From NCBI GenBank assembly GCA_013361525.1, contig JABFXY010000019.1:1-64000 (forward strand): a DNA stretch of 64,000 nt, given 5' to 3'. Origin of the DNA: Polyangiaceae bacterium. Its GTDB lineage: Bacteria > Myxococcota_A > Polyangia > Polyangiales > Polyangiaceae. This document shows, in pieces, positions 9,953 through 19,291 of this stretch (positions within the stretch are counted from its first letter, which is position 1; each line of letters begins with the position of its first letter). The notes under the pieces are model-generated. The model saw only the letters and a program-made list of their open reading frames with translations. It did no database searches and was not told the origin of the DNA. The position numbers were made by a program, and so were the translations under genes.

Positions 9953-10695
9953 GGGGTCTCTGGCCGATCCTCAAGCGAGAGCTCCTCGGCTTGTTCGTCA
10001 CGCCGATCGCCTGGGTGATCATGGCGGCGTTCCTCTTCATCGAGGGGCTCTTTTTCTACTTCCTCATCATGAGCTACTCGTCCCAATCCGACGTCATCGT
10101 CGGCATGGGACCGGCCGAGGCGTTCTTCGGACAGTCGGAGTTCTTCTATTTCCCGCTCGTCCTGATCTGCCCCGTGCTCACGATGCGGCTGTTCGCCGAG
10201 GAGCGAAAGAGCGGCACCATCGAGGCGCTGTTGACGGCACCCGTGACACCGGCTGCGGTCGTGCTCGGCAAATACCTCGCGACGCTCTGCGTGTACGTCG
10301 TCATGTGGGCGCCGACGGTCCTCTACATGTTCATCCTGTCGAGCCACGGCGAGATCGATTGGAGCCTCGTCGCAACGGGCTACGCAGGCACGCTGCTCGT
10401 CGGGATGGCGTACCTCGCGATCGGAACGCTCGCGAGCGCGCTGACATCGAGCCAGCTCGCGGCCGCGATGGGTGCGACGGTGTTCATCCTCGCGTTCTTC
10501 GTCATGGGCTACGCGGCGCGCGGATTCGACGAAGGCTCGACGCGGTCGATGCTCGAGCACGTCGCGGTGTCGTCGCTGATGAACGACTTCTCGCGCGGCC
10601 TCGTCGATTCACGACGGCTCGTCTTCTGGGTGTCGTTCGCAATAATCCCGCTCTACGCGACCATCCGAACGGTCGAGTCCTGGCGGTGGGGATGA
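9949..10695 (+). CDS. ABC transporter permease, GldF-like
   Basis: 248 aa with six predicted membrane spans. The first loop holds the motif LTMRLFAEERKSGTIEALL, typical of ABC-2 permeases in the GldF/CcmB-type group. It overlaps both neighbours by four bases (ATGA at the start; its TGA overlaps the ATG at 10692). It supplies the membrane channel for the ATPase at 8975. No signal peptide. The presence of downstream GldG-like and DUF4340 partners argues for the Gld-type exporter class rather than a generic drug exporter. Confidence 0.88.
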   Translation: MRGLWPILKRELLGLFVTPIAWVIMAAFLFIEGLFFYFLIMSYSSQSDVIVGMGPAEAFFGQSEFFYFPLVLICPVLTMRLFAEERKSGTIEALLTAPVTPAAVVLGKYLATLCVYVVMWAPTVLYMFILSSHGEIDWSLVATGYAGTLLVGMAYLAIGTLASALTSSQLAAAMGATVFILAFFVMGYAARGFDEGSTRSMLEHVAVSSLMNDFSRGLVDSRRLVFWVSFAIIPLYATIRTVESWRWG

Positions 10696-12371
10696 AAACC
10701 AAGAAGAAGAAGGTGCCTGCCGCCCCCGAAGCTCCGTCCACCAACGACGACACCGCAAGCGTCGACACGACCGAAGGCCTCTCGTCCGCCGCCGAATCGG
10801 AGACGACGACGCAGGCTGCGCGCGACGCCGAGCCTGAGGCCGAAGCCGGGCGCGCTCGGCGGCGGTCGGATCGCGCGACGAAGCTCGCTGCGAGCGTCTC
10901 GCTGATGAGCGTCATCGTCATCGGCGTGCTGTTGAACATCCTCGCGTCGCGCCATTTCAAGCGTTGGGATTACTCCGCATCGGGTGAGTTCACGCTCTCC
11001 GACGGGACGGTCGACACGCTTCGAGGCATCGACGAGCCCATCAAGCTCATCGTGCTCGTCTCGCGAGAGACACCCATCGGCGTCTCCCTCGAAGAGATGC
11101 TGGAGGGGTATCGCCAGCACACGAACAAGCTCGAGATCGAGTTCGTCGATCCGGATCGCGATCAGGCCCGGCTCGTGGAGCTGCAGAAGCTCTACGGGCT
11201 GCTCGCGGCGGAGGCGGGTGGACACGTCATCATCGACGCCGCGCTCATCGTCATTCAGGGCGAGCGCCATCGTTATGTCCTCGGCAGCGAGCTCGTCGCG
11301 GTCGACGATCCGACCGACATGCGCACGAGGCCGCGCCTCGAATACGCCATCACGAGCGCCATCCGCCACGTTCGAGCGACCACGCCGCCGGTCATCTGCT
11401 TCACCACCGGCCACGACGAGCTCTCGCTCGACAAGGCCGGCACCGAAGGGATGGCCGAGCTCGCCGACCGGCTCCGGAAGAACAACTTCGAGCTCAAAAC
11501 AGTCTTCCAACCCACGGCGGATGCCCCGGCCGATCCGCTCGCAGGCTGTGAGCTGCTCGTCGTCGCGACCCCGACCGCGCCCGTCCCGAAAGAGCACACG
11601 CTCGCGATGACCCACTTCGTGGAAGAGGGTGGGAGCGCATTCGTGGTGCTCGGGCCGGTACCGAACAAAGCACAGACCGACGTCATGGATCTGCAGCTCG
11701 ACGAGCTCCTCGCGCTCGCCGGCGTGAAGCTCGAGCACGACGTCATTCACGAATACGACCCTTCGCGGCGCACACGCGGCAGCAACGGAACGGAGTTCTT
11801 CGCAGAATCTCGCGTTCATCCGGTGACCGAGCGCCTGGTGCGCGAGGAGGCGGCCGGCGCCGCCGCACTCGTGAACTACACGAGCAGCCTCACCGACCTG
11901 GAAGGCGCGGTTAAGCCCGAGCCTCTGCTCACGACCAGCGCGAAATCGTTTGGAATCGTCGATTACCTCGCGAGGCTTCCGGCGATCGAGCCGACCGCCG
12001 TCGACCTTCCCGGCCCGCGCACCATTGCCGTCGCGGTCGAGCGCCCGGCAAAACCAGGACAAGAACGCGGCAGCCGAATGGTCGTCGCGAGCTCGATGAA
12101 TCTATTGTTCGGCGCGAACTGGAACGACCCGTCGTTCCGAGGCAATTCGTTGTTCGTCGAGGGCGCGTTTTCGTGGCTCGCTTCGCACGAGCGGTTCCTC
12201 GATATCCCGGACAAACCCCTCAAGACGACCGGATTGCGCGTGACCGAAGACGCGTTGAGCTCGATGTTCCGCTACGTCGTACTCGTCATGCCCGTCGCGA
12301 TGGGCTGTATGGGCATCGCGATTCATTTCCTACGCAGGCGTAGGCCCCAATCGAAAAGGAGCCTCGCGTGA
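10692..12371 (+). CDS. GldG-like ABC auxiliary protein
   Basis: 559 aa. A charged, Ala/Pro/Thr-rich cytoplasmic N-terminus (about 65 residues) leads to a transmembrane segment (LMSVIVIGVLLNILAS). A large extracytoplasmic part follows, beginning FTLSDGTVDTLRGIDEPIKL, as in GldG/ABC_transp_aux proteins. A C-terminal transmembrane anchor (YVVLVMPVAMGCMGIAIHFL) precedes RRRRP. The ATG was chosen over a longer upstream frame because it overlaps the permease stop (ATGA) and opens the Lys-rich start. It probably forms the periplasmic or accessory portion of the exporter. The sequence FTTGHDELSLD near residue 240 resembles the conserved block of this family. Confidence 0.82.
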   Translation: MKTKKKKVPAAPEAPSTNDDTASVDTTEGLSSAAESETTTQAARDAEPEAEAGRARRRSDRATKLAASVSLMSVIVIGVLLNILASRHFKRWDYSASGEFTLSDGTVDTLRGIDEPIKLIVLVSRETPIGVSLEEMLEGYRQHTNKLEIEFVDPDRDQARLVELQKLYGLLAAEAGGHVIIDAALIVIQGERHRYVLGSELVAVDDPTDMRTRPRLEYAITSAIRHVRATTPPVICFTTGHDELSLDKAGTEGMAELADRLRKNNFELKTVFQPTADAPADPLAGCELLVVATPTAPVPKEHTLAMTHFVEEGGSAFVVLGPVPNKAQTDVMDLQLDELLALAGVKLEHDVIHEYDPSRRTRGSNGTEFFAESRVHPVTERLVREEAAGAAALVNYTSSLTDLEGAVKPEPLLTTSAKSFGIVDYLARLPAIEPTAVDLPGPRTIAVAVERPAKPGQERGSRMVVASSMNLLFGANWNDPSFRGNSLFVEGAFSWLASHERFLDIPDKPLKTTGLRVTEDALSSMFRYVVLVMPVAMGCMGIAIHFLRRRRPQSKRSLA

Positions 12372-14617
12372 ACATTGCGACGCTCTTCAAGCGGCACGCG
12401 TCGGCGGCGGTCCTCGCCTCCAGCGCGGTCCTGCTGTCGGTGTACGTGCTCGTCGTCGACCGGGATTCGCTCACGACCGAAGAAGTCGAGGGACGAAAGA
12501 ACCGCCTGGTTCCGGCGTGGCGCGCGGACGACGTCACCCGCGTCCAGGTCGAGCTCCACCCCGTCGGCGGCGAGCTCGCCTCCTATACGCTGACGCGCCC
12601 GCCGAAGGGCACGACCTCGCGCCCGTGGAGCCTCACCGTCGGTGAAACGACGTACCCGGCAGAGGAGCAGGTCGTCGACAGCCTGCTCTTCGGGTTCGAG
12701 CGCGCGAGGATCCTGCGAGAGGTTCCGGCGTCCAGCGTGGATCGCGCGACGTTCGGGCTCACCGAGCCGCGCGCACGATATGTGATCGCAATGGGCGATC
12801 TCAACTACACCATTGCGATCGGGGCTCCCTCGAGCTCGAACGAAGGTGTCTACGCCGAAGTCGAAGGGCGCGGCGTTTACGTCGTTTCGAAGGGGGACGC
12901 CGAGCAATGGAACGTCTCGCCCGACGACCTTCGATCACACACGTTCGTCCCCTATCTCAGCACCGAGCTCGACGGCCTCGATCTGACCGGGGCGGGCGGC
13001 ACCCGGAAGTTCGAGCGCGCTCCTTGGAAGGGCGGACGCGGCAGCGGCTTCCGCTTCGCCGAAGGCTCGGAGGGACCCAAGGGCAAACGCGTCGACGGCG
13101 GCCGCCTCGACCAGGTGCTCGTGTCGCTCGGCCGAATGCAGGCGCAGAAGTTCCTCGAAAAGGCCGACGCCGACAAAACGGCGAAGGCGGACGTCACCAT
13201 TACGATGATTCCGAAGATCGGAGAACACGGAGTCATCGAGGTCGGTGGCGAGTGTCCCTCCGAGCCCGACCTCGTCGTCGTGGTCCGCCGATCGCCGGGC
13301 TACCTCGCGGCGTGCGCTCCGAAGGGGATCTTGTCCGCGCTCTCCCGTCCAGCGACGGAATTCGTCGACGACTCGATGGTCGGCGCGACCGTGGACGAAA
13401 TCATCGAGCTTCGTATCGAGCGAGACAAAGACGTATTGGACATGGCGCGCTCGGGCACCGGCTTCCATGTCCGGGAGCCGAAAGAGGCCCAGATCGAGGC
13501 GGAGGTCGGCAATCATCTATTGACCGACATCGTCGAGGCCCGCGGCGAGTTCGCGCCCGACGACGCGACCATGCCCGAAGGCGCCGTCACCAGGGTCCGC
13601 ATCATTTCGCAAGGCGGCGCCACCGAAAACGGCGACGTCCCGAAGCGCGAAGAGCTCGTCGAAGTCGGCCCCGCCGTCGACGGAAAACACCTCGTCATCC
13701 GCCACGAGGACGGCGCAAAGCTCTACATCGGAGCGGCGGCGGCGAGCTCGCTCCAGCCCAGCGATCTCCTTTTGAAGAGCACGCAGATCATCGACAGAAA
13801 CTCCGCCGACGTGCTCGAGCTGCGCGTACAGCACGGCGACGAACGGCAGGTCTTCACGCAATCGGGGCAGGACCTCACCCTGGTCGAGCCGAAGGGCCAA
13901 GGCCTCGAGGCGGACCGCGCGATCGCGACCCGCGCAATGGGCGCGTTCGTGACGTTGCAGGCGATCCGCTGGGTGTCGTCGACGGTCGAACCGAACTTCG
14001 CTCTCGATCACCCCCGTTACGTCATCCAGGCAAAGCTCGGAGCGTCCGACGATCACGCTGCAGCGACGCTCGAGCTCAAGCTCGGCGCGTTCACCGATGA
14101 CGGCGTTTATGCCTCCTTGAGCAGCGAGACGGGTGTGTTCCTCGTCCCCCGCAACCTGGAGGAAGCGTTCGAGCGGAGCTTCGTCTCGCGCGAAGCATTC
14201 GCATTGAACCCGGGTGCCGCCGACAAGATCGAAATCGAGGCCGGCACGACGACGGTGACCCTGGTCCGCGACGGCCGCCAATTGAGATTGCGCGCGGCGG
14301 GCGGGTCCACCAAGAGCGACGCCCGGGCCGCCGAAATCGAAAAGGAGCTGCTCGGGCTCGACGCCATCTTCGCCGTCCGCGCCGGCCCCGCAGCCGCCGA
14401 TCAGGGCCTCGAGCAGCCCGCGATGAAGATCCGCATCACCCCGCGAAAGAATCCCCAAGACGCGGAAGATCCCAAAACGATCGTCGTGTCCATCGGCGGC
14501 GCGGGCGCCCTCCAAGGCGTCCCCATCCGCTACGCCCGCCGCGACGACATCGACGCCACGTACGCCGTCTCGCTCATGGACGTCAAACGCCTCGAGGACC
14601 TCGTCTCGGGTAAATAG
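12368..14617 (+). CDS. DUF4340 protein of Gld-type ABC cassette
   Basis: 749 aa, GTG start overlapping the stop of the GldG-like gene. One N-terminal transmembrane segment (about residues 12-32, AAVLASSAVLLSVYVLVVD) is followed by an extracytoplasmic body. That body appears to hold repeated units of the DUF4340 type: ARFGL/FGLTEPRARYVI-like blocks recur near residues 135, 330 and 545, each followed by beta-strand-rich sequence ending in a 'VYVVSKGDAEQW'-like line. DUF4340 genes commonly follow GldG-like genes; the protein probably completes the complex in the periplasm. A palindromic repeat begins six bases after the stop. Biochemical role unknown. Confidence 0.8.
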   Translation: MNIATLFKRHASAAVLASSAVLLSVYVLVVDRDSLTTEEVEGRKNRLVPAWRADDVTRVQVELHPVGGELASYTLTRPPKGTTSRPWSLTVGETTYPAEEQVVDSLLFGFERARILREVPASSVDRATFGLTEPRARYVIAMGDLNYTIAIGAPSSSNEGVYAEVEGRGVYVVSKGDAEQWNVSPDDLRSHTFVPYLSTELDGLDLTGAGGTRKFERAPWKGGRGSGFRFAEGSEGPKGKRVDGGRLDQVLVSLGRMQAQKFLEKADADKTAKADVTITMIPKIGEHGVIEVGGECPSEPDLVVVVRRSPGYLAACAPKGILSALSRPATEFVDDSMVGATVDEIIELRIERDKDVLDMARSGTGFHVREPKEAQIEAEVGNHLLTDIVEARGEFAPDDATMPEGAVTRVRIISQGGATENGDVPKREELVEVGPAVDGKHLVIRHEDGAKLYIGAAAASSLQPSDLLLKSTQIIDRNSADVLELRVQHGDERQVFTQSGQDLTLVEPKGQGLEADRAIATRAMGAFVTLQAIRWVSSTVEPNFALDHPRYVIQAKLGASDDHAAATLELKLGAFTDDGVYASLSSETGVFLVPRNLEEAFERSFVSREAFALNPGAADKIEIEAGTTTVTLVRDGRQLRLRAAGGSTKSDARAAEIEKELLGLDAIFAVRAGPAAADQGLEQPAMKIRITPRKNPQDAEDPKTIVVSIGGAGALQGVPIRYARRDDIDATYAVSLMDVKRLEDLVSGK

Positions 14618-14623
14618 GACAGA

Positions 14624-14744
14624 GAGAGGGGTCGCCAAGGGCGCCAAGTGCAGAAGGAGGAAGAAGAGAGGGAGTTTGTTTTATTAACTAACTCTCTTCC
14701 TCCTCTTTCTCTTTCTCCCCTTGGCGCCCTTGGCGACCCCTCTC
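14624..14744. repeat. Palindromic intergenic repeat, copy 1 (25-bp perfect arms)
   Basis: Left arm 14624-14648 and right arm 14720-14744 are perfect 25-bp inverted copies containing GGGGTCGCCAAGGGCGCC. The interior is purine-rich on the left and pyrimidine-rich on the right, so the whole 121 nt can fold as one long imperfect hairpin. It starts six bases after the DUF4340 stop and lies between convergent genes, so it may also end transcription. A second copy is at 59149-59268. Confidence 0.9.
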
Positions 14745-14770
14745 CTTCTCTTCCTCCCCCTCTTTGGCGC

Positions 14771-16234
14771 TTACTTGATGCGCTCCCAGCCGTTGCGGAT
14801 GGCCATCTTGAACTTGTCCCAGGTATTGGGGTTCTTGGCCTCCCAAAGGGGTCGCGCTTGTACCTCGATGATCTCCCAGGTCTGGTTCGGCATCGACCGG
14901 CGCAGGTCTTCGCCGAACATATAAGCCGGTAGGACCGTCTCGAACTGGTAGTTCTGGCCGAGGTAGTTCTTCTTGAAGTGGCCTTCGTAGTAGTTGCGCG
15001 TCGCGATGCGCTCGCCGGGCAACTCCGAGACACGGACGTCGGTGTGTCGCAGCGTATCGTGGATATGCTCGACCCGTTCCTTTGCGTCCTTGTGGATATG
15101 AATCTCCTCCACGATACGAGCACGCTTCTGGACGAGCGGCTCCTCCGTGTAGGTCGCGAGGTCGAGGGCGCGCTCGCGGAAGGCGTCCTCGGCGGCGTCG
15201 ATCGGCCTGTCGACTGCGCGGCGCTGTACGTTTACGTGCTCCTCGCGAATGGTGACCGTCTTGTCGACGGGGCGCGATGCGACGCGGGTCGTGACGCGGA
15301 CACCACCGGCCTCGTACTCGCGCTTGCCGACGTTCATCTCCTCGTCGACGACCGGAATGACGACGCTGCCGTCCTTGCCTTGGACGCGCGCGGCACCACC
15401 CGATACCGGCTTCGCCTCCTGGCGGAAGATTGGCTCTTTCGCCCTCGGCATCTCGTTGATTTCGACGTCCGTACGCCGGAGGTTGTCACGCAATTGAACG
15501 GCCCGCTCCGAGGTCCCTCGATTGACGACAATTTCCTCGACGACGTGGGTCTTCTTCTCGACGACGGGGTATTCCGATTTCGCGGTGACTTCGACCATGC
15601 CCTCGCGCAGCCGCGCGTTCGCGTCCTCGAGGCTGAGCGGCTGGTCGACTTTGCGGCGATCGACCTTCACCTGCTCGTCGCGAATACGCAAATCCTGGTC
15701 GAAGGGCTTGCCGACGATGCGCGACTCGACGTGTACGCCGCCGGTATCGATCCGCCGCTTGCCGACCTCGAACTCCTCTTCGATGATCGGGACGACGAGC
15801 TCGGCGACGTTGGGGACGGTCGACGTGACCTTCGCCGCCGTCGCGGCGACAGGCTCGTAGACCTTCTTTTCGACGGCCACGGCCTTCTTCTCGACCACCG
15901 GGGCCTTCTTCTCGACCGGCGGTGGGATATCGCGTTTGACCGGAGTCGCGGCGATTGCCGCGTTGCTGGCCGCGACGGCCGCAGCCGTCCGCTTGGCGCC
16001 GTTGCCGACCGAGGTGACGGTGAGCGCATGGTCGCCGACCACCAGGTCGTGGGCGGCGAACCGTCGCCCGTCGCTCAACACGATTTGACTGACGTGTTTG
16101 CTGTCTGTGTCGACGATGAGCTCGTCGACCGTGCCGAGAACGCGCCCGTCCGCATTTCGTACGGCCCATCCTCGAATGTCTTGGTCTTTGTGATCCAGCG
16201 CCCACGAGCGGAGCCGGGATAGCGCGCCTTGCAT
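14771..16234 (-). CDS. PRC-barrel / double DUF2382 (YsnF/AvaK-type) stress protein
   Basis: 487 aa. The N-terminus (about residues 10-80, DIRGWAVRNADGRVLGTVDEL, VLSDGRRFAAHDL) is a PRC-barrel. A Lys/Val-rich linker follows, then two DUF2382 domains: VVPIIEEEFEVGKRR to EIVVNRGTSER (about 165-265), and VVIPVVDEEMNVGKREYEAG to EEIHIHKDAKERVEHI (about 295-405). The final 80 residues (NYYEGHFKKNYLG, TWEIIEVQARPLWEAKN) are a conserved tail often found with these domains. DUF2382 proteins are associated with general stress and desiccation responses in several phyla; the mechanism is unknown. Cytoplasmic: no signal peptide seen. Confidence 0.82.
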   Translation of the reverse strand: MQGALSRLRSWALDHKDQDIRGWAVRNADGRVLGTVDELIVDTDSKHVSQIVLSDGRRFAAHDLVVGDHALTVTSVGNGAKRTAAAVAASNAAIAATPVKRDIPPPVEKKAPVVEKKAVAVEKKVYEPVAATAAKVTSTVPNVAELVVPIIEEEFEVGKRRIDTGGVHVESRIVGKPFDQDLRIRDEQVKVDRRKVDQPLSLEDANARLREGMVEVTAKSEYPVVEKKTHVVEEIVVNRGTSERAVQLRDNLRRTDVEINEMPRAKEPIFRQEAKPVSGGAARVQGKDGSVVIPVVDEEMNVGKREYEAGGVRVTTRVASRPVDKTVTIREEHVNVQRRAVDRPIDAAEDAFRERALDLATYTEEPLVQKRARIVEEIHIHKDAKERVEHIHDTLRHTDVRVSELPGERIATRNYYEGHFKKNYLGQNYQFETVLPAYMFGEDLRRSMPNQTWEIIEVQARPLWEAKNPNTWDKFKMAIRNGWERIK

Positions 16235-16304
16235 GGCAGTGTCCTTTCTCTATTAGCTTTTCAGTTCGCCGCCGAGTTGCCCGGCGGCATTCCAGCGCCC
16301 GCGG

Positions 16305-17324
16305 TCACTCGGTGATGGCGGAGACGCTGCGGTTCTTCTGCAGGCAGAGCGGCGAATCGTCGAAGCACTGCGGAGGCCCCTCGATCAGCGTCATCTGATT
16401 GGGAGCCACACCGCGCGTCAGCAGCTCCGACGCGAGGACATCGGCCCGTTGCCGGTCGATTGGCACATAAGGCGACCTCGTCTCCCTGCCGTCGGTCCTG
16501 CCTTCCAGCGTGACCTTCGCAGTCGGGTTCGCCCGGAGGCAAGACGCGAGGTTGTCGATCATCCCCAGATCCCGCTCGGTGAAGACGGCGCGATCGGCGG
16601 TGAAGTAGATGTTGAGCCGCGTGCATTTCCCGCCGCCAGGCGAGGGTTGATCGATGCGCTCCGCGCGCTGACCGGCCGCGGGGGTAGCCCCTGCGCGCTC
16701 GGACATGCCAGGGGTCTTCTGTGCCTGCGCACGCTTCGGCACAGCTGCCGTCTTGGGCGCGGCCTTGGTGGTCGGCGCTGGCGCAGCCGGCTGTTCGGCC
16801 TTCGCCGTTCCGCGCGTCATTTGCTTCTCTTGCTCGCCCTTCATCGGCTTTTCTTCGGCCTTCATGGGGCTCGGCGCGGTCTTCTCCTCGCCTTTGCCCA
16901 TGCCCGGCGTCTCTTCGGTCTTCGCCGTCTCTTCCTTCTTCACGGTCTCTTCCGGCAAAACTGGGCTCTTTTCGACTGTCGTCTCGTGCTCGCCCATCGC
17001 CGTCTTCGGCTCTGTCGTGGACTCCGGTTTCGTCGATTCCTCTTCCGTCAGCTTCGGAGGAACGATGGCCGGGGCGGGCGCAGGCTCGAGCTTGGGCGGC
17101 TCCGTCGCGGGGACGGGTTGCATGAGGTTGCGTTCGGCCTCCCTGACCCGCGCGGCGTGGTTGCACTGGTATGCGAACAGCGCAAAGAGGCCCAGCGCGA
17201 GCAGACCGAGTAAGCCGAAGAGCAGGCCCCTCGACAGCCCGGCGCCTTGCTGATGGACACGAATGTCGTCAGCTCTGTATCGGCCCCCGTATGGGAGTCG
17301 TTCTTCACGGATTACGTCGGCCAT
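16305..17324 (-). CDS. OmpA-family membrane-anchored protein
   Basis: 339 aa from the ATG at 17324, which is preceded by AAGGAG about nine bases upstream; a longer frame to 17423 has no such site. One transmembrane helix (GLLFGLLGLLALGLFALFAY, about residues 34-53) is followed by a long Glu/Lys/Pro/Thr-rich spacer (about 70-215). A C-terminal OmpA-like domain (LNIYFTADRAVFTERDL, LEGRTDGRETRSPYV, DRQRADVLASELLTRGV) normally binds peptidoglycan. The usual Asp and Arg contacts appear as TDGR and DRQRAD. The anchor plus flexible spacer suggests a link between inner membrane and cell wall. No motor-protein partner (MotA/TolQ type) is adjacent. Confidence 0.8.
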   Translation of the reverse strand: MADVIREERLPYGGRYRADDIRVHQQGAGLSRGLLFGLLGLLALGLFALFAYQCNHAARVREAERNLMQPVPATEPPKLEPAPAPAIVPPKLTEEESTKPESTTEPKTAMGEHETTVEKSPVLPEETVKKEETAKTEETPGMGKGEEKTAPSPMKAEEKPMKGEQEKQMTRGTAKAEQPAAPAPTTKAAPKTAAVPKRAQAQKTPGMSERAGATPAAGQRAERIDQPSPGGGKCTRLNIYFTADRAVFTERDLGMIDNLASCLRANPTAKVTLEGRTDGRETRSPYVPIDRQRADVLASELLTRGVAPNQMTLIEGPPQCFDDSPLCLQKNRSVSAITE

Positions 17325-17578
17325 GGCAATGCTCCTTGCCCCACCCAGGGGGCATCGCCCGTGCCACAGCGCACACATGCCGGTGCATCCAGCTCCAGCG
17401 TCGTCGCGACTCGAAACATCCAAGAAACGCAGATTGCGCGCTATTGGCAGCGCGCGCGACGCGCGCAGCGTGGCGACATCGCCTGAGACATCACCACGTC
17501 AATCCGCTCGGACGACCTCTGCCGAGTCACCATTCCACGATCGATAAGCTCATCACTGCGCGAACGAATGCAATACGA

Positions 17579-18133
17579 TTATCGAATGCTCTGTAGCAGA
17601 TCCGCGAGCGTCGTCGTCGCGAGCTCGCCCTCGAGCGTCGTCGTACCGATCGTCGAATAGAGCTGTCCCTCGTTGCGCACGAGCTCGAACGCGCAATTCC
17701 GATCGACGCGCGCCTCGAGCGTGTCGACGAACGCGCGCGGGATCGAGAACAGCTCGATCCGATCGGCGCGGTGGATCGGCCGATTGGCGGCTTCACGTTG
17801 GATTGCGGCGAAGTCCCCGGTCGTGAAGACCGCGACGCGATTGGCCGCCTTCGACGCTTTGTGCAGACGCTCCGCAGAAGGAGCGCCGATGTCGATCCAC
17901 GCAACGAGCGCACCGGTATGGTCCCGGATGGAGACGGGCGCCTCCTCCGGCGAGGACAGGCCACCTTTGCTGAAGGCGATGCCCTCCTCGAAACACAAGC
18001 AATACGCGAGGGTGCGCGTCAGGAGGTAGCGCATCGTCTCGGACGGGTGGAGCGCGAGGCGCAGGTCGAGAGTTTCATAGACGCCCCGATCCACGTCGGA
18101 GACGGTCACCTCGAACCGATAGATCGTCGCCAT
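17579..18133 (-). CDS. yaeQ: YaeQ family protein
   Basis: 184 aa, matching the usual length of about 180. It begins MATIYRFEVTVSDVDRGVYE and contains HPSETMRYLLTRTLAYCL, SKGGLSSPEEAPVSIRD, WIDIGAPSAERLHKASKAA and a typical C-terminal LLQSIR. YaeQ has a PD-(D/E)xK-like fold with unknown activity; in E. coli it can suppress an RfaH defect when overexpressed. A longer frame running upstream to 19090 on this strand is an artefact of the gene on the other strand. It is divergent from the PstS-like operon across 174 bases. Confidence 0.92.
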   Translation of the reverse strand: MATIYRFEVTVSDVDRGVYETLDLRLALHPSETMRYLLTRTLAYCLCFEEGIAFSKGGLSSPEEAPVSIRDHTGALVAWIDIGAPSAERLHKASKAANRVAVFTTGDFAAIQREAANRPIHRADRIELFSIPRAFVDTLEARVDRNCAFELVRNEGQLYSTIGTTTLEGELATTTLADLLQSIR

Positions 18134-18307
18134 CGGCCCGACACTGTACCACCGGGGTACTGGTCCGTGTTCGCCGCGGCGAAAGAGATGTTCGAACGAT
18201 CGCGCGGATCGCGTGCGACAAATCGATGTTCGCATCGAATGCGCGCTGAGCCCGCGATCGGTCATCATAGAGGTTCTCGAGCTCATTGGCCGATTGGGGG
18301 AAGCGGC

Positions 18308-19291
18308 ATGGCCACACAAGCGGACGCGCGGAAGACACGTCGTCGCAACACCGTCACCGTCGTCGGTGTCGTGTTGTCCATCGGCGCAACGGCGGCTGTC
18401 GGCGCCGCGCTCTGGGGTCTGCTTCGAACGCGGAACCTGCCGAGCGAGGCAACCATTGCGACGGAGTCCGCGCCGCCGCCGACCGGGGGCAGGATCAAAT
18501 GGGTCGGCTGCGACATCTCGCGCGCGAGCTTCATCGATGCCGCCGTCGCGGCGTATTCCAAGAAGACGGGGAACGTCATCGAAATCGAGGACGGCGGCGC
18601 GACCCGTGGCATCCGTGATGTCTCTGCCGGAAGCGCTCACATGGGGGGCTCCTGTCGAACGGCGCTCGACATCCCCGAGGAGCGCGGGGTCAAGCTCATC
18701 CCCATTGCATGGGATGCATTGGTGGTCGTCGTTCATCCGACGAATCCCGTCTCGGACATCAGCCTCGAGCAGCTGCGTGACGTGCTGGAGGGGTCGATCA
18801 CCAATTGGAAGGATTTGGGCGGCTCCGACGCGCCTCTCGATCTCTTCGATCGCAAAGGCAAGCTCTCCGGCGTCGGCGCCGGCACGCGCCTCTTGTTGTT
18901 CGGCGACATCGACAAAGACTTCAGCGCCCGCGCGCGGATCTTCGACTCCACGCGCCCCCTCGAGGAGGCTGCGGAGACTTCGCCGCTTTCGATCGCCGTC
19001 ACCGGGATCAGCAGCGCTCGCCTCCGAAAGCTGAAGATGCTCTCGCTCGAGGGCAAAGCCCCGACACGCGACAACGTCATTCGCGGTCAATATCTGCTCT
19101 ATCGTCCGCTCTACATCACGGTCCCGAACGAGCCGGACCCGATCGTCACCGACTTCGTAAACTTCCTATTTTCGAGCGACGGCGAGCAGATCATCCACGA
19201 CACCGGAACGGTGACGATGGCCGAGGGCGCCGACCTCTGGGCGAAGTACAAGAGCCAAGTCGGCGCCGACCTGGGCGCGGGTGGCCCGTGA
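18308..19291 (+). CDS. Membrane-tethered PstS-like substrate-binding protein
   Basis: 327 aa. An N-terminal transmembrane helix (about residues 15-38, TVTVVGVVLSIGATAAVGAALW) has no lipobox or clear cleavage site, so the protein is probably anchored. The body is a phosphate-type periplasmic binding domain: GCDISRASFIDAAVAAYSKK, GGATRGIRDVSAG, WDALVVVVHPTNPVSDISL, GSITNWKDLGGSDAP, YLLYRPLYITVPNEPD. In PstS the second block is SGxGxG/SRxL; here GGATRGI replaces it, so the ligand may differ from phosphate. No PstABC genes follow. Instead its stop overlaps the GTG of a hybrid histidine kinase, pointing to a sensing rather than a transport role. Confidence 0.78.
   Translation: MATQADARKTRRRNTVTVVGVVLSIGATAAVGAALWGLLRTRNLPSEATIATESAPPPTGGRIKWVGCDISRASFIDAAVAAYSKKTGNVIEIEDGGATRGIRDVSAGSAHMGGSCRTALDIPEERGVKLIPIAWDALVVVVHPTNPVSDISLEQLRDVLEGSITNWKDLGGSDAPLDLFDRKGKLSGVGAGTRLLLFGDIDKDFSARARIFDSTRPLEEAAETSPLSIAVTGISSARLRKLKMLSLEGKAPTRDNVIRGQYLLYRPLYITVPNEPDPIVTDFVNFLFSSDGEQIIHDTGTVTMAEGADLWAKYKSQVGADLGAGGP

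Noticed and set aside
14771-16234. Plus-strand frame of about 414 codons opposite the DUF2382 gene
   Set aside because: The minus strand carries clear PRC-barrel and DUF2382 domains; the plus-strand frame is a shadow rich in Asp, Leu and Arg.
18134-19090. Upstream extension of the yaeQ frame on the minus strand
   Set aside because: YaeQ's conserved start is at 18133 and the total length then matches the family. The extension is antisense to the PstS-like gene.
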